Source: Cymodocea nodosa
Lineage: Eukaryota > Streptophyta > Magnoliopsida > Alismatales > Cymodoceaceae
Assembly: GCA_036874045.1 (NCBI GenBank)
Contig: CM072339.1
Span: forward strand, 3,851,501 to 3,915,500
Reading direction: 5' to 3'
Length of the DNA: 64,000 bases
Part shown: one piece after another, positions 1 through 9,281 of the stretch
How the letters are laid out: the number at the start of each line of letters is the position of its first letter
Numbering within the stretch: the stretch's first letter is position 1
Position numbers and translations under genes: made by a program
The notes under the pieces: model-generated
The model's database searches: none
The model's input: the letters and a program-made list of their open reading frames with translations, nothing else
Told to the model about the DNA's origin: nothing

Positions 1-164
1 TATTGATGTTAATGTGATGAATAATGATTTATGAATGATGACTTATGTTTGATGTTCATGTATTTATAAATAAAATAATGTGTTTGAATGATGAATTGAT
101 TATCAAAAACATTGTAAATTTTTTTTTTTAATTTAAAATCAAAAAAATAAATATAAAAAAATCA

Positions 165-835
165 AAAACTTCGGTTGAACCGAAATTAAGATTCAATCAA
201 ACCGAATGAAAAATAAAAGAAAAAAAAACTTGTCTTTTGCTAGTTGGATCAAAGTTGAGCTTCGATCTGACTGAACAAAAAAAATAAAAAACTTTAGTAG
301 AACCGAAGAATGAGCTTCAATTTGACCAAAAGAAAAAATAAAAAACATCAATTAGTCAGACCAAAGAAATAAATAAAAGTAAAAAAAATTTGAGCTTCAA
401 TTTGACTGAAAAAGAATAAAAAAATAAAAAACTTTAGTCGAACCGAAGTTTAAGCTTTGGTCTAACTGAAAAAAAAAACTAAAAAACTTCAGTCGGACCA
501 AAGACTAAGCTTTGGTCTAATCGAAGGAAAAAATAAAAAACTTTAGTTAGTCAAATCAAAAAAATAAATAAAAGAAAAAAAAATCAATCAGGTTGAGCTT
601 CGATCTGATTGAAAAAAAATAAAAAAATAAAAGACTTCAATTGGACCGAAGTTTGAGCTTTAATCTAATCGAAAAAAAATAAAAAACTAAAAAACTTCAA
701 TCAAACCAAAGTCTGAGCTTCGATTTGATCAAAGGAAAAAATAACAAAATAAAAAACTTCAGTTAGTCGAACCAAAGAAAAAATAAAAAAGTTTCTATCA
801 ATCGAACTGAAGTTGGTCTGATATTTTGATTGAAG
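165..835. repeat. Tandem array of imperfect palindromes, about 58-60 bp per unit
   Basis: At least eight units each carry a left arm like CTTCGGTTGAACCGAAG or CTTCAGTCGGACCAAAG and a right arm like GAGCTTCGATCTGACTGAA, so every unit folds back on itself; A-rich linkers (AAAAAATAAAAAA) separate them. The right arms start near 258, 310, 389, 450, 508, 594, 652 and 711. Spacing is mostly 52-61 bases, with two longer intervals of 79 and 86. Most differences between units are C/T or G/A changes, which suggests methylation decay. No coding role is seen. Confidence 0.8.
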
Positions 836-999
836 AAAAAAAAACTTCTACTTTGGTCAAGCTGGGCTAGGCTACACAGAAAACATTTCAAGCCAGGCTA
901 GGTTGCTTTAAAATAATTTTGGGCTATCAAAAAAATTAAAATTTTTTTGACCCAACCTGGCTTGGCTCGACCCGTAGCCCACACAGGCTACCACTTTTT

Positions 1000-1019
1000 G
1001 GGCCAGGCCGGCCTGGCCC
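1000..1019. repeat. Perfect 20-bp GC palindrome in the hAT-like terminus
   Basis: These twenty bases, built from GGCC and TGGCCC blocks, equal their own reverse complement. They lie 13 bases from the inferred transposon end. GC-rich subterminal palindromes of this type are common in plant hAT elements, where subterminal repeats bind transposase; that role here is inferred. Confidence 0.8.
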
Positions 1020-1032
1020 ATTGACACCTCTA

Positions 1033-1599
1033 GCTGCAAGTTTGAAGGATCCAATGACAGCTAGTAGAGGATTGGCCCTTTCTTTTGCCGTCATTTTTTA
1101 TTTTTTTTAATTTGATAATTTACAACTTTTTTTATATATATTAATAAATTAGGAGTGATCGATAGAAATCATCTTCGCATCTTTTTTTAAATCAATGCAT
1201 AATCGTTTGACTTACTTTAAATTAAATTAACTTTATGTACACATACTTAGCTTAATTTGATCTACATGTAGAACTTAAAGATTTACATGACAAACTAAAA
1301 GGAATAACTATTAGAACCTTCAAATAATTTTATAGAAGTTTTTGAAAAATTTTAAATAAAACATTCTAAAAAATAGATAGTTTCAAAATGTTTCAGAATG
1401 ATACCTTATTAAATGGTAAGTTGCTATTTTTGAGACTGAGCAAATAGCAAGTACAATAGGTTGAATAATGTTAGAAGAAATCTGATCATTATACCTTTTA
1501 CCATAAATATAATCAATAGGTGAAGAATAAAGATAATGATTATCATATACACACATACAATGAGAGTTGTTGAGCAAAAAGATAGTCTCAAATCCTTAT
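1033..1599. other. AT-rich stretch, no gene recognised
   Basis: Low-complexity AT-rich sequence with poly-T runs. The only longer frame (minus strand, 1383-1577) has no recognisable motif and an AT-driven composition. I see nothing functional here. Confidence 0.6.
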
Positions 1600-1838
1600 A
1601 GATACATCAAGCTTAAGTTGAAGATTCTTTAAGCTTACTTAAGTAAAAAAAACTCTCTATGCTCAAATCTTTGATCAAAGAAAAGACTCATTGATTTGCT
1701 GAAGTTTTAACCTAAAAAATTCTGAGAGGTATTAGTTAGAGCTATAATTAGAAATCTCTAGTGGTTGATTCTTACTTTGACCTGAAAATAATGATTGTAA
1801 GTGTTTAATCACTTAATAAAGTTCAAACTGTGTCTTGA
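1600..1838 (+). mobile_element. Probable old Ty1/copia LTR, left part (split by element A)
   Basis: The stretch before element A ends with TGTCTTGAGGATG; directly after A comes GGATGGACTAATCGTTACTGG. With one copy of the GGATG duplication removed, the two sides read like the 3' part of a plant copia LTR, ending in a CACCCCTCTAG...AATCCTAATA tail. The start is undefined and the family assignment rests on general resemblance only. Confidence 0.4.
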
Positions 1839-1843
1839 GGATG

Positions 1844-3901
1844 TGTTTGGGTTTTCCCAGCACTACACTAGAAAAACTTGGATTTGTTACTTCTATTTTT
1901 ACTTAGTTAATTTATCTTTATGCCTATTCTTTCTTTTAGAAGTAAACAAACAACCTTTAATACAATTTAGATATTAATTCTAATTTGTACTTTAAATGCA
2001 AGTGCACAGTTTCTATTGTATTAGTGTACAAGTATAGGTCGATCCCAAAGGGAATTGCTGACGAATTTAAGAACTGTTTGATTGTTAACAATTCAAATTT
2101 ATATGCAATAAGCACTCCGTTGAATTACAGTTAACTCAACGAACAAAGTTCGTTGAGTTATGGATAACTCAACGGACTATCCTCGTGGACTTAAGTTAAC
2201 TCCACGAGCTTGTCTCTTCTTTATAATATTGCTATTTACAGAGAAATTCGGCCAACCATTGGGCGATTCCACAGCTTGTAAATAACATCAATTAAGCTTT
2301 TTAATGCTAGTTAACATTGGATTTATCATTAAGCAATACTAACATTCAGATGATTCAAACAGTAACCATTAAAATATTTAAGTCTTTTGTACGAACCAAT
2401 TTCAGTAAACTGTAAAATTAAAACTAACATAAAACAATCACAAAACTGATACAGATAACATTAATCACGATATAACACAAAGAATACAACACTCAAATAC
2501 AACATACAAACAAAGATAAATTGTTTTTGGTATTTTTGTTTTGATGTGAACATAGAAATGGGCGAAAGGTGAAATGTAAAGTAATCTCACTTGAGAGTAA
2601 ATACTTCCGACACTACTTGCAACGCGATTACACCATTGAAAATTAAACCACTTACAATTCTGTCTCCTCTCCCTATAGAATCGTGAGTCCAGAATTGCAA
2701 AATGATCTCCTCTTCAGCATACAGGCATCAACCCGAAGCCAAGGCTAAAAGCTTTACGATCTCCTGAAATATGAGTCGGCGCTTGGTGAAAATGACTTCC
2801 CTTCCCGCGACGCGATCACTCTTCACAATGGTTGTCAGGCACTGTGTTTGGCTTGGAATCAACCCGACATCAGGCAAGTATCCTCATAGACCTCCGATGG
2901 TTGGTGATTATGGTGGTGATGATGGTGATGATGATGGTTGGTGTGGTACTTCAGAGAATTGCAACACTCATCCTCCTCTGCACACACTGTCCGTCCATCG
3001 ATCACACACCGATCACACCTTCTTCTTTTTCTCTTCTTTTCTTTTATATTTCTTCAGTAGTAACTGCTTCTGCTTGAATGATCGGTTGGATTTCCTTCAT
3101 TCATATCAACGGCGATGATTTCTTTTCCCTATGCGATTGAATTCCTGCGTGATACGTGCAAACGTGGCTTTTCCTTCCAACTATCCTGTTTCTACAACCG
3201 CTATAGTGGTATATTAGAAAATATATAGTCCGTGGACTTACAGATAACTCAACGGACTTTCTTCGTTGATTTAATTATAAAACACGTGCATAAATTTAAC
3301 TATCTGATGCTCAGGTGCATTTCAGATACTTATAAACTTAACTATCCGATGCTCAGATGCATTTCGGATAGTTACAATTAACTCACCGATATATAACTTA
3401 AGTAAATCTACCAGATCTCGACACGTGTCAGCAGCAGTTTAATCATAAAATAACATTTCAGAGAGTTACAAGTCTAACTATCCGATGCTCAAATGCATTT
3501 TCGGATAGTTATAGATAACTCACTGAAAGTTCACTTAAGTCATTCATTCTAGTTTCGACACATGTACTTCAGGAAATAATAAAATATTCTCTCAAAACAT
3601 AACTATCTGATACATATTCGGTCTGTTAAACATAACTGTCTGAATTTGGTCGGTATGTTAAACATAACTGTCCGAAATATCAGAAAATTTGGATACTTAA
3701 GAATTTCACAGCCTGCAACTTACCGACAGTTCATAAATGTACTAAATTAACATTAATTCCCCAAAATTAAGCAGATTCTTCAATTAAAGCATATAACAGT
3801 GCAATTATAACATAATGGCTTAATTCTCATATGATAAGCTAAATATTGTGCAATTAACCATCATTTAACTGTTAATAATATGCAATTTTTCATTCTAAAC
3901 A
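1844..3901 (-). repeat. Element A 3' LTR
   Basis: Direct copy of 13792-15814. On the plus strand it runs from TGTTTGGGTTTTCC to TTTCATTCTAAACA, so on the element strand it starts TGTTTAGAATG and ends CCCAAACA, with TG...CA ends. It carries palindromes of two kinds: GTTGAGTTA/TAACTCAAC (2117-2210, 3228-3272) and AACTATCCGA/TCGGATAGTT (about 3300-3520). A GC-richer block near 2600-3180 is conserved in all LTR copies in the window. Confidence 0.95.
2117..2210. repeat. Palindromic GTTGAGTTA modules in the LTR
   Basis: Successive dyads: TTGAATTACAGTTAACTCAA, CGTTGAGTTA...TAACTCAACG, and CTCGTGGACTTAAG...CTCCACGAG. The same kind of module lies in every Athila LTR here and also in the internal regions before ORF-X and the F-box frame. 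Confidence 0.8.
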
Positions 3902-3915
3902 CTTCCCCCATACCT
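3902..3915 (-). promoter_or_regulatory. Terminal polypurine tract of element A
   Basis: On the element strand it reads TAGGTATGGGGGAAG directly before the TG of the 3' LTR, the position and composition expected for the plus-strand primer of reverse transcription. Confidence 0.85.
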
Positions 3916-5191
3916 AATTTTTGCTAGTCCCTTAGCAAACTAAGATCTAATTAATTGATTTTTAAAAGTGCTAGAATTAATTCTTCCCCTTTTGTTTTTT
4001 TCTTCTGTTTAGTATAAAAATATATTCTGTATGTTTCAGTAATCAACCTACAAAGATATTTAGAATATATGTAAATTACATACAAAGTATATCATCATCA
4101 TATAGGTGTTAATTATATTATCGTTTGTTCTTCTTTTCATCATCTATCATCCTAAATTTTCCAATAATATTTCTAGAAGAAATTTCAACAACATACGAAT
4201 CACAGTACAATCCAATTCAATCTGATTAAGACAAGTAGAATAAAGAATTGTATTTCCATTAAACAACTTCAAAAGTCAATTCCAGATTCATATTTCAACA
4301 ATTCTAGATAACAGAAAATATACTCGATTCATAAGATATCTGTATTTCACAAAACACTTGTATCTTTTAAGAACAGTATATGTTTTTTTTTCTTTAAAAG
4401 TTAATTTGACAAGCTTGAATCATACAAGAGCTTTCTAATGTACCCATGTAATGAGCTTTCAGTCAACAATCCCAAATCTGATCAGAATCTTAAGTTGTCA
4501 GATTTTAAGAGTCCTTTTCAGGTGAACAATCCTTACATACCTATCTACTCAAGTACAAAAGGCTCGTGATCAAACAAGTCAATAAACTCTCAATTTATTT
4601 ATTTATTTATTTTTTTCAATCAAAACTACAAACACAAAACAAAACATTAATCACATACTATATATGTATGTATTTCATTAATACAGATGCAGTAAAATGC
4701 CAATCTCGTATAGTCCTGCTTCTATTAGTTACTAAAAATATGAATCCATAACAATAAGCTCATACTTTATCTGTAGTTTAATAAGTTATACACATAAATC
4801 ATTCTACAAGTTCGATCAAAGTAAATGTATCTTTCATCATATGTGTTTTATTTAATCTAGAATTCACATCTCAGCTCCTTCAGGACTTCAGATAATTTTC
4901 TGATTAAGCATTAAGTATTCGGATTTCATTTTAAAATCGTGAAACTGTTAAACTCATGAAATTCAGAAAAAAAAACATAAGATACTATATCTAGATTTAC
5001 ATAAATAATAAATTCTATAGCATCTTCTATAGCCTTTTGAATATAACATTCAAGTAGTTTATAAAAAAATTTACAATCTCAATTATCAGATAGTTACAGT
5101 AAGTTCATCAAAATTTTCAATTTCCTAAAAACTTTGCAGTACCATTTTAATTCCTTTAATTAACAAACTTACATGGATGTTACTTTAATTA

Positions 5192-5207
5192 CCTCCCCCC
5201 CATACCT
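5192..5207 (-). promoter_or_regulatory. Internal polypurine tract-like site
   Basis: On the element strand this is GGTATGGGGGGGAGGT, preceded by TACATTGAGGATAATGCAAA. The same pair of blocks occurs in B (about 29800-29826) and C (about 49803-49842). Internal polypurine tracts after a GAGGACAATGCA block are, to my knowledge, typical of Athila/Tat elements. Confidence 0.7.
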
Positions 5208-5435
5208 ACATTTTGCATTATCCTCAATGTAAAAGTTTGACAATAAGTACAGTAATTGTAGCAGGCATGAATACAGTTTTGCTTGATTTAAAATTCAGGA
5301 TGAGTAATTAGTTACATACCTTGTTTCATTTGTATCTCCTTCTGCATATTCCGATTTTTTTGATTCTGAAAAACTTTTCATTCATAGATAAAAGCAAAAT
5401 ATAAAACAAAATAACATTTAACAGATATTACTAAA

Positions 5436-5533
5436 TCAGTGTCTTGTGTGGAACCTAGGCTCCTAGGCCTTTGGTGGCTCACAAGCAAGCCAGTTGGTTT
5501 CCCAGAACAGATACCAACAAACTGGATTGATAT
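5436..5533 (-). promoter_or_regulatory. Conserved structured block in the 3' UTR
   Basis: A GC-richer 100-base island with nested dyads: CTTGTG...CACAAG enclosing CCTAGGAGCCTAGG, followed by GTTGGT...ACCAAC. It recurs nearly unchanged in B (29421-29520) and C (49501-49600), always just downstream of the F-box stop. A role in RNA export, packaging or 3' processing is possible but is only inferred. Confidence 0.55.
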
Positions 5534-5656
5534 TTTGTTTTGTTTGTTTTTTTTTTTTTTATAAAATGAACATGAAAATTTGAAAATTCCTTCTTCTTTT
5601 TTTTCTTTCTAAAAATAAATGCAGAATACACTACGTTAAACACACAAAATCACAGC

Positions 5657-6796
5657 TTAAGAACAAGACTAAAAAGTAGAAACAAATGAAATAAATGTAT
5701 CAGTCCAAGCAAACTTTTTAGGCATAGTTCTTCTTGCTATTAATTCTATTTTAATGCAGTTCTTGTTCCTTCTTACTTTGTAAATATGTAATATATTATA
5801 AATTCCAAATATGAGTGTATTACCATTAATGATATGTAATGCAGAAAGGGATCCTTTTTGGTTCTAGGGTAATGTAGTAGTTTCTATTTCTACATCTATT
5901 TCAATATACTCCTCTTCCCACTTCCATTCATTTATGTCTTCCATAATCCATATTTGAAATTTCATCAGTTCATCCCACTATCTTATCAGACATAAAGTAA
6001 GATCATCTTCTTCATTATACCACATTCCTATTTGAATTTCATTAAATTCTACAGATGGTGGTTTAGCTATTTCACTCGGTACAGGTAAAATTTCTATATA
6101 ATCATCATAACTGTCTATGCTCACTATGTATAAATCAGATCCATATGCTAATGATATCTCTGTGACTAGATATATATATCCATCAAATATGACATGTGTT
6201 TGATTAATTAATGATTTCTGTCCTAGATATATTATAATGTTTTCATTCCAAGATCTGTTCAGAAAATTATACACACTTAAGCGTAAATCTTCACCCCAAT
6301 TTCCTGTAGGTCTCCAATAATATAATTTTTCAAGAATTGCAGAATTTTTATCAGAAAATATTAAAGTTGACCCATAATTTACAGTTGGTGCTTCAAATCT
6401 ATTAGGTCTTCCTATATTCCATTCTTCTCCTATTATAAGATTTCTTATCAAAATATCCAATAATAATAAACTTGCATACCTTGGTCTCGTCTTGTATATG
6501 ATTAATCCTTCATCTATCCCCATAATATGATTTATTCCTTCTAACGCATTGGGTGGAATTCTAGTAGTTTCTTCCATAGCCAGATATTCATGGGTATTTG
6601 AACTACGATTAAATGACCTCCATATGAATCCATCTTTAATCTTAGTCATTTTTGCAACTTGTAGTCCCTGAAAATATTTTTCTTCAATACAGTCTTTGAT
6701 TTCTTTTGATACACAACACAGCCTACACAGATCTTTAGTTGACAAGTTACTTAGTACTTCCCTTAGTGCATCCATTGGTAATTGCATCAATTCCAT
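5657..6796 (-). pseudogene. F-box/FBA-like protein frame carried by element A (broken)
   Basis: The start is the ATG at 6796, two codons after the intron-like acceptor. Residues 1-45 form an F-box: LPMDALREVLSNLSTKDLC followed by a CCVSKEI stretch, the usual core that binds SKP1 in SCF ubiquitin ligases. The rest resembles an F-box-associated domain: GLIIYK near residue 93, a run like NPIxxEEW, a central YIYLVTEISLAYGSDLYIVS strand pair, and FQIWIMEDINEW near residue 290. The span is 1,140 bases, the same as in B and C. This copy carries about three breaks. It is recognised from family features; the target-binding partner is unknown. The F-box is not a normal retrotransposon protein, so capture from the host is the simplest reading. 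Confidence 0.85.
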
Positions 6797-6865
6797 TTGT
6801 CGATTCTGTATAACACAAACAAAAATTTAGTAGAGACAAAAATTAACATAACTATTGTACACCCT

Positions 6866-6925
6866 CGTGGAGTTAAGGCATAACTCAACAGACTAAGTTC
6901 GTTGAGTTAAAAATGAACTCTACGA
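6866..6925. repeat. Palindromic module inside the intron-like segment
   Basis: CTCGTGGAGTTA...TAACTCAAC followed by GTTCGTTGAGTTA, about 60-120 bases before the acceptor. B has the same at 28067-28110. C, which lacks the segment, lacks this module too. Confidence 0.7.
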
Positions 6926-7139
6926 TACTATTAACTAAAAATAAAAAACATATATACATACAGATAGTTGCTTCAGATATGTTGCTTCATTCAGCTGCCC
7001 TCCTAGAAGAGGCATCAATTTCATTAACCGTTCTATTGACAGGATTAGATATAGCTTGTATTGGCAATTCTCTAGTAGGTCTAACTTCCATTGGTTCCTT
7101 CTGTCTAAGTGATATATTTCTATTCTGATTTTGAATTGC

Positions 7140-8327
7140 AACATTTCCAAATATAAATTCTAGATGATTGTTTACTTGTATTATCTTTTCTAATTTCTAT
7201 ATTCTAGCTCCTTGTTCAATTAATACTTCATAACTTATGTTTTTCTCATTTATATTTTCTCCTCCTTAGAAATTGTTGTTTCTCCAAGATAAATTCAAGT
7301 GATTTCTCCAATTAGGATTATAAGAATTTCCCAAGTTATCTCTCTGGTTTCTAGCATAAATAATATCTAAGTCATTTATGTTTGCATTCTTTTCTGCTAG
7401 CTTTTGATTTAATGATAACTCTTCTATTTTCTTTGTTAATTTATTTAATTTCACCTCCAGCATAGTATTGGAATCTATTTCATGCATTCCTCTTGGCAAT
7501 ATTCTTTTATTTGCAATAGCTTCAACCGAATTTTCCCACTGTGTAGTTCTTTTTGCAAAATTTTCTAAATATGCCCATGCTTCTTCACTACATAATTTTA
7601 AAAATCTATTTTGACAAGTAGATTCTAATAAAGATTTCATTGAAACATCTATGCCTTCATAAATTATACCTATTAATTGTGCTTTACTCATTGCATGATG
7701 TGGACATTGAGTCAGTAAATCTTTAAATCTTTCAAAATAGTTCCAGAATGATTCACCTTGTTTTTGGCTACACATTAATATTTCTTTTTTCTTTTTAATC
7801 GTTTGATGTGTTGGATAATATTTTTCCAGAAAAATAGAGCAAAATTTAGTCCATGTAGAAATTGAATCAGGCGACAGAGTATATAACCATCTTTTAGCTG
7901 TGTCTTTTAAAGAAAAAAGGATATATCTAAGTTTAATAGCATCTATACTCATGTTCAGCATTTTCATCATTTGACAAACTTCGTTAAATTCTCTAAGGAA
8001 ATAATAGGTATCCTCTATTTCTAATCCATGAAAATGTGGCAATTGACTAATGTAATTAGATTTCAGTTCAAACCTATCTCCCTCAAAGTTTGACAATCGA
8101 ATACATGAAGGTTCATCAATTAATTCAGGATACAGAATCTCTCCTAATGATTTTTCTACTAGAGCAGTCATCTCTACGTTCTCTTTTAAAGAAAGATTAG
8201 CTATACCCTAAAAAATTTCGTTAAAGTTCAGTTCAGAAAATTTTTCAGCACTCCTCTGCAATGAAAATTCCTAGGTAGGTGTTCTTACTAATCGTTTAGT
8301 GCTTAGAGAACAAGTCCATGTGCTCAT
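7140..8327 (-). pseudogene. Capsid-type gag frame, displaced downstream (broken)
   Basis: The main open part is 7266-8171; similarity runs from an ATG at 8327 to about 7140. It shows the retrotransposon gag signature: FELKSNYI, then LKDTAKRWLYTLSPDSISTW and FLEKYYPT, matching the A-K-x-W-L...SI-TW-x-x-F...F-L-x-K-Y-F-P pattern of Athila capsid proteins. Near the end, SYNPNWRNHLNLSWRN matches the YNPGWRNHPNFSW block that follows the zinc knuckle in ordinary Athila gag. The zinc knuckle itself is not here; it is in the 5' frame. The position, downstream of integrase and ORF-X, is highly unusual. This copy has a few breaks. Confidence 0.85.
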
Positions 8328-8356
8328 AAATAAATAGCAAAAGATTAATTACATAC

Positions 8357-8600
8357 CAGTCTGAAGCTTTCCATTCTATAAATATTTGTTGTCAGATGAA
8401 GTTGAATCAACTGCTTCTCCTTCCAGTTCCTCCAACGCCTTCTCCTTTTTAAAAGTGCTGGTAACTCGTAAATAACATTTTGTTTTATATATATACTGCG
8501 CATCCATAAAGTGAATAAATCTCGTTTCAAGAACGTGTCTTGCAACGTGCATCGTGATTCCTGTTTTTATGGGTACGTGTACCACTACTAATTTCAAATT
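8357..8600 (-). other. Leader/first-exon-like block before the F-box frame
   Basis: It lies between the palindrome cluster and the intron-like donor and is collinear with C 47996-48237 and B about 26330-26571. It contains a TATA-like box (8482-8496) and a short frame, MHVARHVLETRF...DNKYL, also readable in C; a second frame ends in MESFRL at the donor. Which, if any, is translated is unclear. Its arrangement resembles the 5' end of a separate transcription unit. Confidence 0.5.
8482..8496 (-). promoter_or_regulatory. TATA-like box of the putative F-box transcription unit
   Basis: Reads TATATATATAAAACA on the element strand, about 125 bases before the donor. C has the same at 48096-48109 and B a variant at 26429-26440. 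The position would place a start site about 30 bases downstream. Promoter activity is inferred. Confidence 0.45.
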
Positions 8601-8659
8601 TAGGTAACCGCTAAACCGACGAAGTTTCGTTCGTGGTTAGAAGAATAACTGTTCTGCTT

Positions 8660-8842
8660 AATCCACGAACTAACCTCGTTGAGTTACAGATTACTCAACG
8701 GAACACAGTCGGTTACTGTTGCTAACTCCACGGACTAACTTCGTTGAGTTACAGATAACTCAACGAAGTGACCTTATATTATATTACTGACCTCGTGGAG
8801 TTACAGTTAACTCAACGGACTTACTTCGTTGAGTTAACACTT
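8660..8842. repeat. Cluster of palindromic GTTGAGTTA/TAACTCAAC modules
   Basis: Three or more dyads of about 30 bases in a row, each with a TCGTTGAGTTA arm and a TAACTCAACGGA-type arm around a 3-6 base loop. It occupies the gap between ORF-X and the F-box leader. C has the same cluster at 47752-47935 and B at 26015-26270. Confidence 0.8.
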
Positions 8843-9281
8843 AGCAACTTCTAAGCTTCACTCTCGTAAGTGTTTCTATTCTGTTTTTTTTTTTTTTTTT
8901 TGCTCTGTCATTCTGCTAACTATAATAAAGTTAAATCTATGTCATTAATGCCTCATTTTGATTAAAATACATTTAAATCTGAACATTATATAAAGATTTA
9001 ACTTGCAGGTCATTTTATGTTATGTAGAATTTACATTTTACCTTATAACATGCAGAAATTTTTAAGTAGTTATCTTGTCGTTCAGCAAATTGTAAATCTG
9101 TTACATATTCATTCATAAAGTTCCACAAATTACATAATATTCAATAAATTCCATTCATTTCACATCCAAACACGTATGAAAATTGCATCTGAAAAATTAT
9201 ATTCATTAATATGAATCAATTACATTACAAGTACACCATACAATTTCATACAATTTTACACAAGTAGACGAACAATACAAT
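8843..9281 (-). other. Untranslated spacer after ORF-X
   Basis: AT-rich, without a supported frame; collinear with C 47328-47751. It includes a T-run at 8887-8902. Confidence 0.6.

Larger units (their letters stand above)
1..1032. mobile_element. hAT-like non-autonomous DNA transposon, one end only
   Basis: The right edge reads as the complement of TAGAGGTGTCAATGGGCC, the terminus style common in plant hAT elements, preceded by GC-rich GGCC/TGGCCC sequence in an otherwise AT-rich tract. Inside is an array of palindromic units (165-835) and no transposase frame, so it looks non-autonomous. The other end lies outside the window, so the 8-base target duplication (candidate GCTGCAAG at 1033-1040) cannot be confirmed. 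The family is inferred from the terminus alone. Confidence 0.5.
3916..5656 (-). other. Element A long 3' untranslated region
   Basis: About 1.7 kb between the F-box frame and the terminal polypurine tract. No real gene is seen. It holds a second polypurine tract (5192-5207), a structured 100-base block (5436-5533) and a segment near 4430-4570 that recurs in B and C. The region is collinear in all three copies, so it is part of the family and not random filler. Confidence 0.75.
6806..8356 (-). other. Intron-like GT...AG segment containing the capsid frame
   Basis: On the minus strand it begins G|GTATGTAATTAATC and ends in a T-rich run followed by TTATACAG|AATCG, good plant donor and acceptor signals. 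Element B has the matching segment at 26572-28166. Element C joins CAGACTG directly to AATCG at 48237/48238, lacking exactly this segment. At 1,551 bases it holds the whole capsid-type frame (7140-8327), whose ATG is about 30 bases inside the donor, and a palindromic module near its 3' end. Evidence for splicing is comparative, not from RNA. Confidence 0.8.

Noticed and set aside
165-835. CRISPR-like array
   Set aside because: Units are imperfect palindromes with A-rich linkers in plant DNA; there are no unique spacers of constant length and no cas genes.
1383-1577. Short minus-strand frame as a gene
   Set aside because: 64 codons, AT-driven composition, no motif, not repeated elsewhere in the window.
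2925-2945. Histidine or aspartate repeat protein segment in the LTR
   Set aside because: The GGTGAT/CACCAT repeat is a microsatellite within the LTR; its length varies between LTR copies without regard to frame.
6913-7128. Plus-strand frame in element A's capsid segment
   Set aside because: It is the opposite-strand shadow of the gag-type region on the minus strand.
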